From assembly GCF_006094435.1 (NCBI RefSeq), contig NZ_CP034783.1, positions 6,351,001 to 6,415,000 on the forward strand: 64,000 nucleotides of DNA, in the 5' to 3' direction. Below are positions 10,510 to 21,855 of the stretch, one piece after another. The notes below the pieces were generated by a model that searched no databases, had not been told where the DNA came from, and saw only the letters and a program-made list of their open reading frames with translations. The number at the start of each line of letters is the position of its first letter. The first letter of the stretch is position 1. Source of the DNA: Pseudomonas sp. MPC6. GTDB taxonomy: Bacteria; Pseudomonadota; Gammaproteobacteria; Pseudomonadales; Pseudomonadaceae. The position numbers and the translations under genes were made by a program.

Positions 10510-11028
10510 TCACAACAAATTCGAAGGCGTCAGCTGCTGACCACGCCACTCAAACGCCACCGGCGCCAACACCTGATCAATCCGCGCCTCACTCCACAAC
10601 GTCGCAAAGCTCTTGCCGACGCCCGGATGCACGCGATCCGGCGCTATCAGCGACAACGGCCACAGCACAAAGGCATTTTTCAGAATCTCCGCTCGCGGCA
10701 GCATCAAGCCATCGAAGTTGCCCACCAGATCACCAAACAGCAACACGTCGATGTCCAGCGGCAAACCCTTGCGGTCCGGTGCGTAACGGCCGTTGTCCGC
10801 CTCGATGAATTTCAACCGACGGTCCAGCTCCATCAGCGGGAGATCGGTGTAGGCCGAGACCACGAAATTGAAAAACGGTCCGCTTTTGATCCCCACCGGC
10901 TGGCTTTCGAATACCGCCGAGCAGCGTATATCCACCAGGAAACCTGCCAAGGCTTCCAGGCCAGCCTGCAAATGGGATTCGCGCTCGATATTGCTGCCGA
11001 GCCCGAGATACACCTGAGTCAGCGACAT
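10510..11028 (-). CDS. folK: 6-hydroxymethyl-7,8-dihydropterin pyrophosphokinase (FolK)
   Basis: FolK transfers pyrophosphate from ATP to hydroxymethyl-dihydropterin in folate synthesis. The 172-residue protein starts with YLGLGSNI and has FNFVV near residue 53 and the metal-binding DIDVLLFGD near 92. The arginine loop (NGRYAPDRKG) precedes the last. It is the shorter FolK form of the cca-folK-folB-plsY locus; a second folK elsewhere in Pseudomonas genomes makes this a probable paralogue. It overlaps the end of folB by ten bases. Confidence 0.85.
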   Translation of the reverse strand: MSLTQVYLGLGSNIERESHLQAGLEALAGFLVDIRCSAVFESQPVGIKSGPFFNFVVSAYTDLPLMELDRRLKFIEADNGRYAPDRKGLPLDIDVLLFGDLVGNFDGLMLPRAEILKNAFVLWPLSLIAPDRVHPGVGKSFATLWSEARIDQVLAPVAFEWRGQQLTPSNLL

Positions 11029-11375
11029 CCGCGCTCGATCTCCACGCCCACTCCACCCGTGGCAGCCGGGACAGCACCTGGCTTGGTCAGCTTCAGGCGC
11101 ATCCAGGTGATGTTGAACTCACTCATCAGGACTTCAACCAGGCGCTCGGCAAACGTCTCGACCAGCTGGAACTGCGCCTGCTCGGCAAATGCCTGGATGC
11201 GCGACGAAACGCTCGCGTAATCGAGCGCCAGGGTCAGGTCGTCACCGGCAGCGGCCGGGCGATTATCCCAGGCGAAGCTCAGATCAAGTCGCAAGCACTG
11301 TCGGATGCCTCGCTCCCAGTCGTAGGCACCGATCACGGTGTCGACTTCCAGGCCCTCGATAAACACTCTGTCCAA
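11019..11375 (-). CDS. folB: Dihydroneopterin aldolase
   Basis: FolB cleaves 7,8-dihydroneopterin to hydroxymethyl-dihydropterin, the step before FolK. The start is taken as a TTG at 11375 giving 118 residues beginning (M)[15 protein letters not shown]; a ggag ribosome site lies just upstream and this length fits the family. An ATG eight codons earlier would add a non-conserved extension. The conserved signature [15 protein letters not shown] is near the N terminus and [10 protein letters not shown] carries the catalytic-region residues. It is followed by folK with a ten-base overlap and is divergent from plsY. Confidence 0.92.
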   Translation of the reverse strand: MDRVFIEGLEVDTVIGAYDWERGIRQCLRLDLSFAWDNRPAAAGDDLTLALDYASVSSRIQAFAEQAQFQLVETFAERLVEVLMSEFNITWMRLKLTKPGAVPAATGGVGVEIERGCR

Positions 11376-11449
11376 GCACTTTTCTCCGCTGCACGACAAG
11401 GGCGCATTGCGCCGTTAGAATCAGGGCGTCCTCGCCCGGAATAGTTAGC

Positions 11450-12019
11450 ATGTTTTGGTTACTGGCGACCATCGCCTACCTGCTCGGCTCTCTGTCCTTT
11501 GCCATTTTGCTCAGCCGCCTGACCGGTAACCCCGATCCGCGAATGAGTGGCTCGGGCAATGCCGGTGCCACCAACATGCTGCGCCTGGCCGGCAAAAAGC
11601 TCGCCACCCTGACTTTGCTCGGCGACCTCTGCAAGGGCCTGCTGCCCGTGCTGATCGCAGGTGTTGCAGGTCTTTCGCTGCAGGACCAGGCCTGGATCGG
11701 CATCTGTGCCGTCATCGGCCACCTGTTCCCGCTGTACTTCCGCTTTCGCGGCGGCAAGGGTGTCGCCACCGCTGCCGGAATGTTACTGGGCCTCTATCCG
11801 CCGGCAGCACTGCTGGCGGTCTGCGCCTGGCTGCTGACGTTCTACCTGACCCGTACCAGCTCGCTCGCCGCATTGATCGCCACGCCGCTGACCCTGCCAT
11901 TGCTGGCCTGGCAAGAGCCGGCAGCCCTGCTGCCCATGAGCGCGCTCACAGGGCTGATCGTCTGGCGTCATCGCGGCAATCTACGCGACCTGTTTGCCGG
12001 GCGCGAACGGCATTTTTAA
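11450..12019 (+). CDS. plsY: Acyl-phosphate glycerol-3-phosphate acyltransferase PlsY
   Basis: PlsY is an inner-membrane enzyme that acylates glycerol-3-phosphate from acyl-phosphate, the first step of phospholipid synthesis. The 189-residue protein is mostly hydrophobic with about five membrane segments. The family motifs [12 protein letters not shown] (residues 33-44) and [14 protein letters not shown] (near 97) form the active site. It is divergent from folB (75 bp apart) and convergent with tsaD. Confidence 0.93.
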   Translation: MFWLLATIAYLLGSLSFAILLSRLTGNPDPRMSGSGNAGATNMLRLAGKKLATLTLLGDLCKGLLPVLIAGVAGLSLQDQAWIGICAVIGHLFPLYFRFRGGKGVATAAGMLLGLYPPAALLAVCAWLLTFYLTRTSSLAALIATPLTLPLLAWQEPAALLPMSALTGLIVWRHRGNLRDLFAGRERHF

Positions 12020-12041
12020 TACCGCACGTGAATACCGCCCA

Positions 12042-13067
12042 TCACAGCGCCGACAATTGCTCCATTGGCCAGCGCGCCTGAACGCTGATCGCCAGGCTTT
12101 CGTGCTGACCCGCCTGCAAGCGCTGGCAACCGGCAAATGCGATCATCGCGCCATTATCCGTACAGAACTCCGGACGGGCATAAAACACATCGCCGCGCAT
12201 GTCGCCGAGCATTTTCTCCAGGGAAGCGCGCAAAGCCTTGTTGGCGCTGACGCCCCCAGCGATCACCAGACGCTTCATACCTGCCTGCTTGAGGGCTCGC
12301 TTGCACTTGATGGTCAAAGTCTCCACCACGGCCTGCTGGAACGCCAGAGAGATGTCGCAACGGGCTTGCTCACTGTCGTCCCCGGCGCTGACGCATTGCT
12401 GCCAGGTGTTCAGGGCAGAGGTTTTCAAGCCGCTGAAGCTGAACGCCAGGCCGGGACGGTCACACATCGGACGCGGAAAAGTGAATCGCCCAGCAACCCC
12501 TTGCTCCGCCAGACGCGCGATTTCCGGGCCGCCTGGATAATTGAGGCCCATCATCTTCGCGGTCTTGTCGAACGCTTCGCCGGCAGCATCGTCGAGGGTC
12601 TCGCCCAACAACGTGTATTGGCCGATGCCATCGACCTGAACCAGCTGCGTATGACCGCCCGACACCAACAAAGCGACGAACGGAAACTCCGGCGGTTGCG
12701 ACTCCAGCATCGGCGCCAGCAAATGGCCTTCCATGTGGTGCACGCCCAAGGCCGGAATGCCCCAGGCAAAGGCCAGCGCCTGGGCACAGGAAGCGCCCAC
12801 CAAGAGCGCACCGACCAGCCCGGGACCCGCGGTATAAGCGATCGCATCGATCTCGGTCGGCACGCAGTCAGCTTCAGCCAACACCTGACGAATCAAGGGC
12901 AGCATGCGTTTGACGTGGTCACGCGAAGCCAGCTCCGGCACCACACCGCCATAGGCTCGGTGCAGGTCGATCTGGCTGAATAGCGCGTCGGCCAGCAGGC
13001 CGCGTTCACTGTCGTAAAGTGCGACACCGGTTTCGTCGCAGGAGGTTTCTAATCCCAGTACTAGCAT
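12042..13067 (-). CDS. tsaD: tRNA N6-threonylcarbamoyladenosine transferase TsaD
   Basis: TsaD transfers the threonylcarbamoyl group to A37 of tRNAs that read ANN codons, with TsaB, TsaC and TsaE. The 341-residue protein starts [18 protein letters not shown], and its iron-binding histidines sit in HHMEGH (near 110-115). VSGGHTQLV (near 135) and [12 protein letters not shown] (near 270) form the ASKHA nucleotide site. The 199-bp gap to rpsU on the other strand should hold divergent promoters. Confidence 0.95.
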   Translation of the reverse strand: MLVLGLETSCDETGVALYDSERGLLADALFSQIDLHRAYGGVVPELASRDHVKRMLPLIRQVLAEADCVPTEIDAIAYTAGPGLVGALLVGASCAQALAFAWGIPALGVHHMEGHLLAPMLESQPPEFPFVALLVSGGHTQLVQVDGIGQYTLLGETLDDAAGEAFDKTAKMMGLNYPGGPEIARLAEQGVAGRFTFPRPMCDRPGLAFSFSGLKTSALNTWQQCVSAGDDSEQARCDISLAFQQAVVETLTIKCKRALKQAGMKRLVIAGGVSANKALRASLEKMLGDMRGDVFYARPEFCTDNGAMIAFAGCQRLQAGQHESLAISVQARWPMEQLSAL

Positions 13068-13266
13068 GGGTTTGCGCCTTGTTTAGGCTGAATTCGAAGG
13101 CGCGCATAATAGTCGCCACGTGAGGCCCCGACCAGCGGTTTTCGATCAGAGGCTTTGCATTCCGAGCGATGAGGGGTTAACATCCGCAACCCTTAAAAAC
13201 CGACGTCTTCAAGTGCTCTTTTGCCACGAGGATGTTGACCCCGGTAATGAATGAAGGTAGCTCTGG

Positions 13267-13482
13267 ATGCCAGCCGTCAAAGTAAAAGAGAACGAACCCT
13301 TCGACGTAGCTCTGCGTCGTTTCAAGCGCTCCTGCGAAAAAGCCGGTGTACTGGCTGAAGTTCGTAGCCGCGAATTCTACGAGAAGCCTACTTCTGAGCG
13401 TAAACGTAAAGCAGCAGCCGCTGTTAAGCGTCACGCCAAGAAAGTTCAGCGCGAACAGCGCCGCGCCGTTCGTCTGTACTAA
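13267..13482 (+). CDS. rpsU: 30S ribosomal protein bS21
   Basis: bS21 is a 71-residue basic protein of the small subunit, needed for recognition of Shine-Dalgarno sites. The sequence [19 protein letters not shown] and the lysine/arginine-rich tail ([20 protein letters not shown]) are diagnostic. It heads the macromolecular-synthesis group with dnaG and rpoD. Confidence 0.97.
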
Positions 13483-13963
13483 TACACAGACGTTCGTAGC
13501 AAGCTTCTGCCAAGCCCGGCCCTCAGCCGGGCTAATGGCATTTGCGGAAAACGCTTGATGCTTCACCGTCAAAGCCGCAGACGCGACCGAGACAAACCTG
13601 CTTCGCAGCGTCAGACCTGGCTTTTTTGCCAGCGGTGCACGTCTTTTCTGACGAGCCTTTCAAGGCTACTGACGAGCACACCCACTGATTCCTCTCACGA
13701 CGATCAGCCCAAGGCACCTTCTTGCGTGCCCGCTTATGAGCGATCCGGGGCCATTGACTGGCCGCAGCGGATTTCAGCGCAATATTTTCAAATAGTCGAA
13801 TACTGATTGGCACTAACGTCAGTGGATTTTCGGCGGATACACTTCCCGACAGCGATTACGCAGACGACACTGGTCGAGCCGTATATTTTGCGCGCCTCAA
13901 AAACGACCCGCATTCGGCTGTCCTTTGCTTCGGGTCCATTACAGCGCAGATGACGAGAACGCC
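13483..13963 (+). other. Gene-free rpsU-dnaG interval
   Basis: About 480 bp without a convincing gene. It starts with an 8-bp GC-rich hairpin (13513-13533). A nine-base direct repeat (CTGACGAGC) occurs twice around 13650-13680. The yqeY-type gene I expect here in some pseudomonads is not present in any frame. A dnaG-rpoD promoter probably lies in the AT-richer stretch near 13780-13900, but I could not fix it. Confidence 0.55.
13513..13533 (+). terminator. Hairpin after rpsU (attenuator-like)
   Basis: AGCCCGGC pairs with GCCGGGCT across a five-base loop. No T-run follows, so it resembles a partial terminator. In E. coli a terminator between rpsU and dnaG lowers primase expression, and this hairpin sits in the equivalent place. 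Confidence 0.5.
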
Positions 13964-15931
13964 ATGGCCGGGCTAATTCCCCAGAGCTTCATTGACGACC
14001 TTCTGAACCGCACCGACATCGTCGATGTGGTCAGCTCGCGCCTGCAAATGAAAAAGGCCGGCAAGAACTACACCGCCTGCTGCCCTTTTCACAAGGAAAA
14101 AACCCCGTCCTTCAGCGTCAGCCCCGACAAACAGTTCTATTACTGCTTCGGCTGCGGCGCTGGCGGCAACGCCCTCGGCTTCATGATGGACCACGACAAC
14201 CTGGATTTCGTCCAGGCTGTCGAAGAACTGGCCAAAGCCGCCGGCATGGAAATCCCCCGCGAAGAAAGCGGCCGCCCGCACAAACCGCGGCAGCCGACCG
14301 ATTCGCCGCTGTACCCGCTGCTCACGGCCGCCGCCGACTTTTACCGTCAGGCCCTGAAAAGCCATCCAATGCGCAAAGCCGCCGTGGATTACTTGAAAGG
14401 TCGCGGGCTGACCGGCGAAATCGCCCGGGACTTCGGCCTCGGCTTCGCCCCGCCCGGCTGGGACAACCTGTTCAAGCACTTGAGCAGCGATACCCTGCAA
14501 CAAAAAGCCATGGTCGATGCCGGCCTGCTGATCGAAAACGCCGAAACCGGCAAACGCTATGACCGCTTTCGCGATCGCGTAATGTTTCCGATCCGCGACA
14601 GCCGTGGGCGCATCATTGCTTTCGGCGGCCGGGTACTGGGCGACGACAAGCCCAAATACCTGAACTCACCGGAAACCCCGGTATTCCATAAGGGCCAGGA
14701 ACTCTACGGCCTCTATGAAGCACGCAAGAACAACCGCAATCTCGACGAAATCATCGTCGTCGAAGGCTACATGGACGTTATCGCTCTGGCCCAGCAAGGC
14801 TTGCGCAATGCCGTAGCCACCCTGGGCACCGCCACCAGCGAAGAGCATTTGAAGCGACTGTTTCGCGTCGTGCCCAATGTGCTGTTCTGCTTCGACGGCG
14901 ACCAGGCTGGCCGAAACGCCGCGTGGCGGGCGCTGGAGGCTACCCTTCCCTGCCTGCAAGACGGGCGTCGGGCGCGCTTCCTGTTCCTGCCAGAGGGCGA
15001 AGACCCGGACACCCTGGTCCGCTCCGAAGGCACCGACGCGTTCCGTGCGCGAATCAACCAGCATGCCCAGCCATTGGCGGATTATTTCTTCCAGCAGCTG
15101 ATCGAGGAATCGGACCCGCGCTCACTCGAAGGCAAGGCCCATATGGCCACCCTCGCCGCGCCGCTGATCGACAAAGTCCCGGGCGCCAACCTGCGCATCC
15201 TGATGCGTCAGCGGCTGAGCGAAATCACCGGCCTTAGCGGTGAAGCGGTGAGCCAGCTGGTACAAAGCGCCCCCCAGGAAGCGCCACCGGCGTACGACCC
15301 GGGCATCGATTACGACGCCATGCCGGATTACAGCGACTACCATCAGCCGCAGGCACAAGAGATGTATGCGCCGCAGCAGGAGTGGACGCCGAAGAAACCC
15401 GGCGCCGGCGGTAAAAAATGGGACAAGAAACCCTGGGACAAGAATGGCAAGCGCGGCGCTGATCGCGATCAACCGCGCGCCCCACGGGTGCCGGCCGCTG
15501 TAGAGCCGCCGACCCTTGCTGCGCTGCGAACACTGCTGCATCACCCGCAACTGGCAGAAAAAGTCGAGGGCGCCGGGCACTTTGCCGCCGAAGATCACAC
15601 CAATACACAATTGTTGGTGGCACTGCTCGAAGCCGTACAGAAGAATCCCAAGCTAAACTCATTTCAGTTGATCGCACGCTGGCACGGTACCGAGCAAGGA
15701 CGTTTGCTCAAGGCGCTGGCGGAAAAGGAATGGCTGATTGACGGAGATAACCTTGAACAACAGTTTTTCGACACCATTAATAGCTTGTCCGCCCGCCAAC
15801 GCGAGCGAAACCTGGAACAACTGCTCAGGAAAGCACGTCAAAGTGAACTGACAGCCGAAGAGAAAAATCAACTGCGCGACCTTTTAAGTCGCAATGTTTC
15901 CGCATCAAGCCCGACCTCAACTGGCGCGTGA
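13964..15931 (+). CDS. dnaG: DNA primase
   Basis: DnaG makes RNA primers at the replication fork with DnaB. The ATG at 13964 gives 655 residues starting MAGLIPQSFIDDLL; an in-frame ATG 13 codons upstream adds a non-conserved leader. The CHC2 zinc site is C40, H43, C61 and C64, numbered as in E. coli. The TOPRIM domain follows with VVEGYMDVIAL near residue 268 and FDGDQAGRNAA near 308. After a variable proline- and lysine-rich linker (about 430-520), the C-terminal DnaB-binding helical domain ends the protein. Confidence 0.96.
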   Translation: MAGLIPQSFIDDLLNRTDIVDVVSSRLQMKKAGKNYTACCPFHKEKTPSFSVSPDKQFYYCFGCGAGGNALGFMMDHDNLDFVQAVEELAKAAGMEIPREESGRPHKPRQPTDSPLYPLLTAAADFYRQALKSHPMRKAAVDYLKGRGLTGEIARDFGLGFAPPGWDNLFKHLSSDTLQQKAMVDAGLLIENAETGKRYDRFRDRVMFPIRDSRGRIIAFGGRVLGDDKPKYLNSPETPVFHKGQELYGLYEARKNNRNLDEIIVVEGYMDVIALAQQGLRNAVATLGTATSEEHLKRLFRVVPNVLFCFDGDQAGRNAAWRALEATLPCLQDGRRARFLFLPEGEDPDTLVRSEGTDAFRARINQHAQPLADYFFQQLIEESDPRSLEGKAHMATLAAPLIDKVPGANLRILMRQRLSEITGLSGEAVSQLVQSAPQEAPPAYDPGIDYDAMPDYSDYHQPQAQEMYAPQQEWTPKKPGAGGKKWDKKPWDKNGKRGADRDQPRAPRVPAAVEPPTLAALRTLLHHPQLAEKVEGAGHFAAEDHTNTQLLVALLEAVQKNPKLNSFQLIARWHGTEQGRLLKALAEKEWLIDGDNLEQQFFDTINSLSARQRERNLEQLLRKARQSELTAEEKNQLRDLLSRNVSASSPTSTGA

Positions 15932-15945
15932 GGTCATAGCTCAGG

Positions 15946-15951
15946 TATAAT
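15946..15951 (+). promoter_or_regulatory. Candidate -10 box upstream of rpoD
   Basis: A perfect TATAAT lies 48 bp before the rpoD ATG, just after the dnaG stop. No good -35 box stands 16-18 bp upstream. rpoD is known to have its own promoters in other bacteria. Confidence 0.4.
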
Positions 15952-15998
15952 CCTCGGCTTGTTTTTTGCCCGCCAAGACCTTCAGTGGATAGGGTGTT

Positions 15999-17849
<1,851 letters not shown>

Positions 17850-17853
17850 TCAC

Positions 17854-17883
17854 AAAACCCCCGGCCCAGGCCGGGGGTTTTGC
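17854..17883. terminator. Rho-independent terminator after rpoD
   Basis: AAAACCCCCGGCC and GGCCGGGGGTTTT form a strong stem with a short loop, with T/A tracts on both sides. It ends the rpsU-dnaG-rpoD group and can work in either direction. Confidence 0.9.
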
Positions 17884-17971
17884 TTTATGCAGATAAAATT
17901 TCCCACGCTTCACTCCCGCCTGATTGCCCGACTACACTCGACACATTCCCCCGTGCCGCAACGAGATCGTT

Positions 17972-20900
17972 ATGCCCAGACTGCCGACCGTGTTTTTTTT
18001 GCTGTCGCTGATAACCTGGACCACAACGGCTGCCGCGCTGACTCTGACCGACGAAGAACGTAGCTGGCTGGCGGCTCACCCAGACTTGCGCCTGGGCGTC
18101 GATGCGTCCTGGCCGCCCTTTGAGTTTCGCGACGATCAAGGCCGCTACCAGGGCCTTGCAGCGGACTACATCAACATGATTCGGCAACGCCTGGCCATCA
18201 AGCTCACGCCCATCGAGCCGGTCAGCTGGACGGTTGTCCTCGAACAGGCCAAACAAGCGAAGCTGGACCTGCTGCCGGGCATCATGTCGACCCCGGAGCG
18301 CCAGAGTTACCTGTCGTTCACCCGTCCCTACCTGGACTTTCCGATTGTCATTCTTGCCCATGTCGGAGGTCCCCAGCCGCGCAAACTGGCAGACCTGTAC
18401 GGCCTGAAAATCGCCGTGGTGGAAAATTACGCCCCCCATGAGCTGCTGCGCACTCACCACCCTGACCTGAACCTGGTGGCAATGCCCAATGTCAGCTCAG
18501 CCTTTCAGGCACTGGCCACCGATGAGGTGGACGCCGTGGTCGGCGATCTCGCCTCCAGCATCTGGAGCCTGCGCCAGCTCAAGCTCGACGGGCTTTATGT
18601 CAGCGGCGAGACACCCTATCGCTATCAACTGGCCATGGGCGTGCCCAAGGACAACAAGGTGTTGGTGGGCATCCTGGACAAGGTCCTGGCCGATATGACC
18701 CCGGAGGAAATCAGCGCGATCCAGGAGCATTGGGTCGGCAACGTCCTCGATCATCGAACGTTCTGGTCCGATTTACTGCTTTATGGCCTACCTGGATTAC
18801 TGCTGTTGGTCGGCGTGCTGGCGACGGTGATCCGGATCAACCGCCGGCTGAGTTCGGAAATCGCCCGCCGGGTCGATCTGGAACAGGAACTGCGCAGCAG
18901 CGAATACCACTACCGCGGATTGGTAGAGAGCCTTTCGGCCATCGCCTGGGAAGCCAGGATCACCGACTTCACCTACAGCTACGTATCGCCCCATGCGGAG
19001 GACCTGCTCGGTTACCCCTTGTCGCACTGGCTGATTCCAGGCTTCTGGCGCAACATCATCCACCCCGCCGACCTGACCCGGGCCCAGACCTACTGCGACC
19101 AGGAAGTCCTGGCCAGGCGCGATCACACCCTCGATTACCGCGTCATCACCGCCGACGGCCGCTGCCTGTGGGTGCGAGACATCGTCAGCCTGATCGAGCA
19201 CGGCCATGAACCGGTGATGCGCGGGCTGATGATCGATATCAGCGATGCCAAGCGCACCGAAGAAGCGTTGCGCCTGTCGGAACAGAAGTTCGCCTCGGTA
19301 TTCCAGCAATGCCCGGACATTCTGGTCATCGCGCGGCTTTCTGACGGCTGTTTGCTGGAAGTAAACAAAGCGTTCGAAGAACAGATCGGCATCATGGCTG
19401 AAGACGTCATCGGCCAGACCGCCTCCGACCTCAACATCTGGGGCATCCCCGGCGTCGGGCCTGGCTTGTTGCAGCGGTTGCAGGCCGGCAGCATTCGTAA
19501 CCTGGAGATGCCCTTTCGTCGCAACAATGGCCAGGTGTTTACCGGCCTGATTTCCGCCGAACCGTTCGACCTCGACACCACCCCTGCGCTGGTGGTCGTC
19601 GTGCGCGATATCAGCCAGCTCAAGGAAACCCAGCAACAGCTGCAAACCTCCGAAGAGAAATTCGCCAAGGCTTTCCATGCCTCCCCGGACGGTTTGCTGC
19701 TGTCCCGGCAAAGCGATGGCTTGCTGCTGGAGGTCAACGAAGGGTTTAGCCGCATTACCGGCTTCAATAGCGCGATGTCCGTGGATCGCTCGGCGCTCGA
19801 ACTGGGAATCTGGGTCAACCTCAACGAACGCAAACAGATGCTCGACCTGCTGCACCGTGACGGTTTCGTCCGCGACTTCAGCTGCCACATCCGCCGCAGC
19901 GACGGCCAGATCCGCCTCTGCGAGGTGTCCAGCCGTCCGCTGCCGATCGGCGACGAAGATTGCATGTTGACCATCGCTCGAGACATCACCGAGCGGCACT
20001 TGATGCAGGAAAAGCTGCAACAGGCCGCCACCGTGTTCGAAAGCACCGCCGAAGGGGTGTTGATCACCGACACTCAACAACACATCAGTGCGGTCAACCG
20101 CGCGTTTACCGAAATCACCGGCTACAGCGAAAGCGAAGCGTTGGGCCACACCCCTCGCCTCCTCGCCTCGGGCCTGCACGACAGCGCGTTCTATGCAGCC
20201 ATGTGGCATCAACTGACCGCCGAAGGGCATTGGCAGGGCGAGATATCCAATCGGCGCAAGAACGGCGAGCTCTACCCGAGCTGGCTGACCATCAGTGCGG
20301 TGCGCAACCGGGACAAATTCATCACCCACTTTGTGGCCGTGTTCGCAGACATTTCCAGCCTCAAGCACGCCCAGGCCAAGCTCGACTACCAGGCGCACCA
20401 CGACCCGCTGACCGGCCTGCCGAACCGTACCCTGTTCGAGAGCCGGCTGCTGACCGCGCTCAACAACCAACAGGAAAACGGCGGCCAGGGCGCCGTGCTG
20501 TTCCTCGACCTGGACCGCTTCAAACACATCAACGACAGCCTCGGGCACCCGGTCGGCGACCTGTTGCTAAAAGGCATCGCCGTGCGCCTCAAGGAACAGT
20601 TGCGTGACATCGATACCGTGGCGCGCCTGGGTGGCGACGAATTCATCATCCTGCTCCCCGGCCTGCAGCAATCCAGTGACGCCGACAACATCGCGACCAA
20701 GCTGCTCAATTGCTTCAGCGCCCCCTTCCAGGCCGGCGTGCACGAGTTTTTCATCAGTGCCAGCATTGGCACCAGCCTCTACCCCAAAGACGGCTGTGAC
20801 GTCGCCACCCTGGTCAAGAACGCCGACGCGGCGATGTATCGCTCCAAAGCCAAGGGGCGCAATCGGGTCGAAAGCTACACCCGCGACCTCACCGCCCAAG

Positions 20901-21718
20901 CCAGCGAGCGCGTCGCGCTGGAGCACGAACTGCGACGCGCCATCGAGCGTAACGAGTTGTTCCTGCACTATCAGCCAAAGATCAGCCTGGAAGACCATCG
21001 TCTGGTTGGCGCCGAAGCGCTCATTCGCTGGCGCCACCCGACCTTCGGCGATGTGCCGCCGGAGCACTTCATTCCCCTGGCCGAAGAAAACGGCATGATC
21101 CTGCAGATCGGCGACTGGGTACTCGAGACCGCCTGCCGGCAGATGTACGAATGGAACCAGGTCTATGAATGCCTCGGCCCACTGTCGGTCAACCTCGCCG
21201 GCGCGCAACTGCGCCAGCCGAACCTGCTCGGCCGCATCGAACAACTGCTCAAGGACAACGGCCTCAGACCGGATCTTCTGCAACTTGAAATTACCGAAAA
21301 CTTCATCATGAGCCAGGCCGAAGAAGCGCTGGCGGTGCTGCACCAACTCAAACACCTGGGCGTGCAACTGGCGATCGACGACTTCGGCACCGGCTACTCG
21401 TCCCTGAGCTACCTCAAACGCCTGCCGCTGGACATCCTCAAGATCGACCAGTCCTTCGTCCGCGGCCTGCCGGACGATCCCCACGACGCGGCCATCGTTC
21501 GCGCCATTATCGCCTTGGGGCGCAGCATGCAATTCACGGTGATTGCCGAGGGCGTAGAGACCCTCGCGCAGCAACAATTCCTGGCCGCGGAAGGCTGTGA
21601 ACAGATCCAGGGCTACATCGTCAGCCTGCCCCTGCCACCGGCCGAATTCGCCGCGACGTTTCTTCGTACAGCCAAATTGGATTTTTCGGATAGCACAGCC
21701 GAGAAACCATCGCTATAA
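17972..21718 (+). CDS. Membrane sensor c-di-GMP enzyme: SBP3-TM-PAS(x4)-GGDEF-EAL
   Basis: A 1248-residue signalling protein. The ATG at 17972 starts a typical signal peptide (MPRLPTVFFLLSLITW), which is why it is preferred over an upstream ATG at 17924. Order: periplasmic solute-binding type 3 domain (about 25-245, starting EERSWLAAHPDLRLGVD), one membrane helix (about 265-285), about four PAS domains (300-800), a GGDEF domain with intact ARLGGDEF near 890, and an EAL domain with intact AEALIRW near 1010 and DDFGTGYSSL near 1135. Both catalytic signatures are present, so it could make or degrade c-di-GMP in response to a periplasmic ligand. Net activity cannot be read from sequence. It follows the rpoD terminator and precedes the tRNA genes. 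Confidence 0.9.
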   Translation: MPRLPTVFFLLSLITWTTTAAALTLTDEERSWLAAHPDLRLGVDASWPPFEFRDDQGRYQGLAADYINMIRQRLAIKLTPIEPVSWTVVLEQAKQAKLDLLPGIMSTPERQSYLSFTRPYLDFPIVILAHVGGPQPRKLADLYGLKIAVVENYAPHELLRTHHPDLNLVAMPNVSSAFQALATDEVDAVVGDLASSIWSLRQLKLDGLYVSGETPYRYQLAMGVPKDNKVLVGILDKVLADMTPEEISAIQEHWVGNVLDHRTFWSDLLLYGLPGLLLLVGVLATVIRINRRLSSEIARRVDLEQELRSSEYHYRGLVESLSAIAWEARITDFTYSYVSPHAEDLLGYPLSHWLIPGFWRNIIHPADLTRAQTYCDQEVLARRDHTLDYRVITADGRCLWVRDIVSLIEHGHEPVMRGLMIDISDAKRTEEALRLSEQKFASVFQQCPDILVIARLSDGCLLEVNKAFEEQIGIMAEDVIGQTASDLNIWGIPGVGPGLLQRLQAGSIRNLEMPFRRNNGQVFTGLISAEPFDLDTTPALVVVVRDISQLKETQQQLQTSEEKFAKAFHASPDGLLLSRQSDGLLLEVNEGFSRITGFNSAMSVDRSALELGIWVNLNERKQMLDLLHRDGFVRDFSCHIRRSDGQIRLCEVSSRPLPIGDEDCMLTIARDITERHLMQEKLQQAATVFESTAEGVLITDTQQHISAVNRAFTEITGYSESEALGHTPRLLASGLHDSAFYAAMWHQLTAEGHWQGEISNRRKNGELYPSWLTISAVRNRDKFITHFVAVFADISSLKHAQAKLDYQAHHDPLTGLPNRTLFESRLLTALNNQQENGGQGAVLFLDLDRFKHINDSLGHPVGDLLLKGIAVRLKEQLRDIDTVARLGGDEFIILLPGLQQSSDADNIATKLLNCFSAPFQAGVHEFFISASIGTSLYPKDGCDVATLVKNADAAMYRSKAKGRNRVESYTRDLTAQASERVALEHELRRAIERNELFLHYQPKISLEDHRLVGAEALIRWRHPTFGDVPPEHFIPLAEENGMILQIGDWVLETACRQMYEWNQVYECLGPLSVNLAGAQLRQPNLLGRIEQLLKDNGLRPDLLQLEITENFIMSQAEEALAVLHQLKHLGVQLAIDDFGTGYSSLSYLKRLPLDILKIDQSFVRGLPDDPHDAAIVRAIIALGRSMQFTVIAEGVETLAQQQFLAAEGCEQIQGYIVSLPLPPAEFAATFLRTAKLDFSDSTAEKPSL

Positions 21719-21733
21719 TCCGCGACCTACTGA

Positions 21734-21790
21734 GGGCCTATAGCTCAGTTGGTTAGAGCAGAGGACTCATAATCCTTTGGTCCACGGTTC
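21734..21790 (+). pseudogene. tRNA(CAU) gene cut in the T-loop, likely island attachment site
   Basis: Bases 21734-21790 form the 5' three quarters of a tRNA: acceptor strand GGGCCTA, D-arm, a 5-bp anticodon stem with loop CTCATAA (anticodon CAT), variable TGGTC, and T-stem CACGG followed by TTC. After 21790 the T-loop, T-stem 3' strand and acceptor 3' strand are missing. C4 and C5 in the acceptor and the TGGTC variable loop resemble tRNA-Ile2 (lysidine-type) rather than elongator Met, but identity is not certain. The break is where tyrosine recombinases commonly cross over. Integrase genes follow. Confidence 0.75.
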
Positions 21791-21855
21791 TTATGTGGTA
21801 TGAATGTAGGTGTGGCATTTAAACCTCATTTTTGGTAGTTTTGCATCACCTCAGC

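Noticed and set aside
18797..20548. 583-codon open frame antisense to the GGDEF-EAL gene
   Set aside because: Same bias artefact; the plus-strand domains are unambiguous.
21791..21815. Possible completion of the first tRNA by island DNA
   Set aside because: A TAGG matches part of the acceptor, but neither T-stem nor full acceptor can pair, so the tRNA is not restored.
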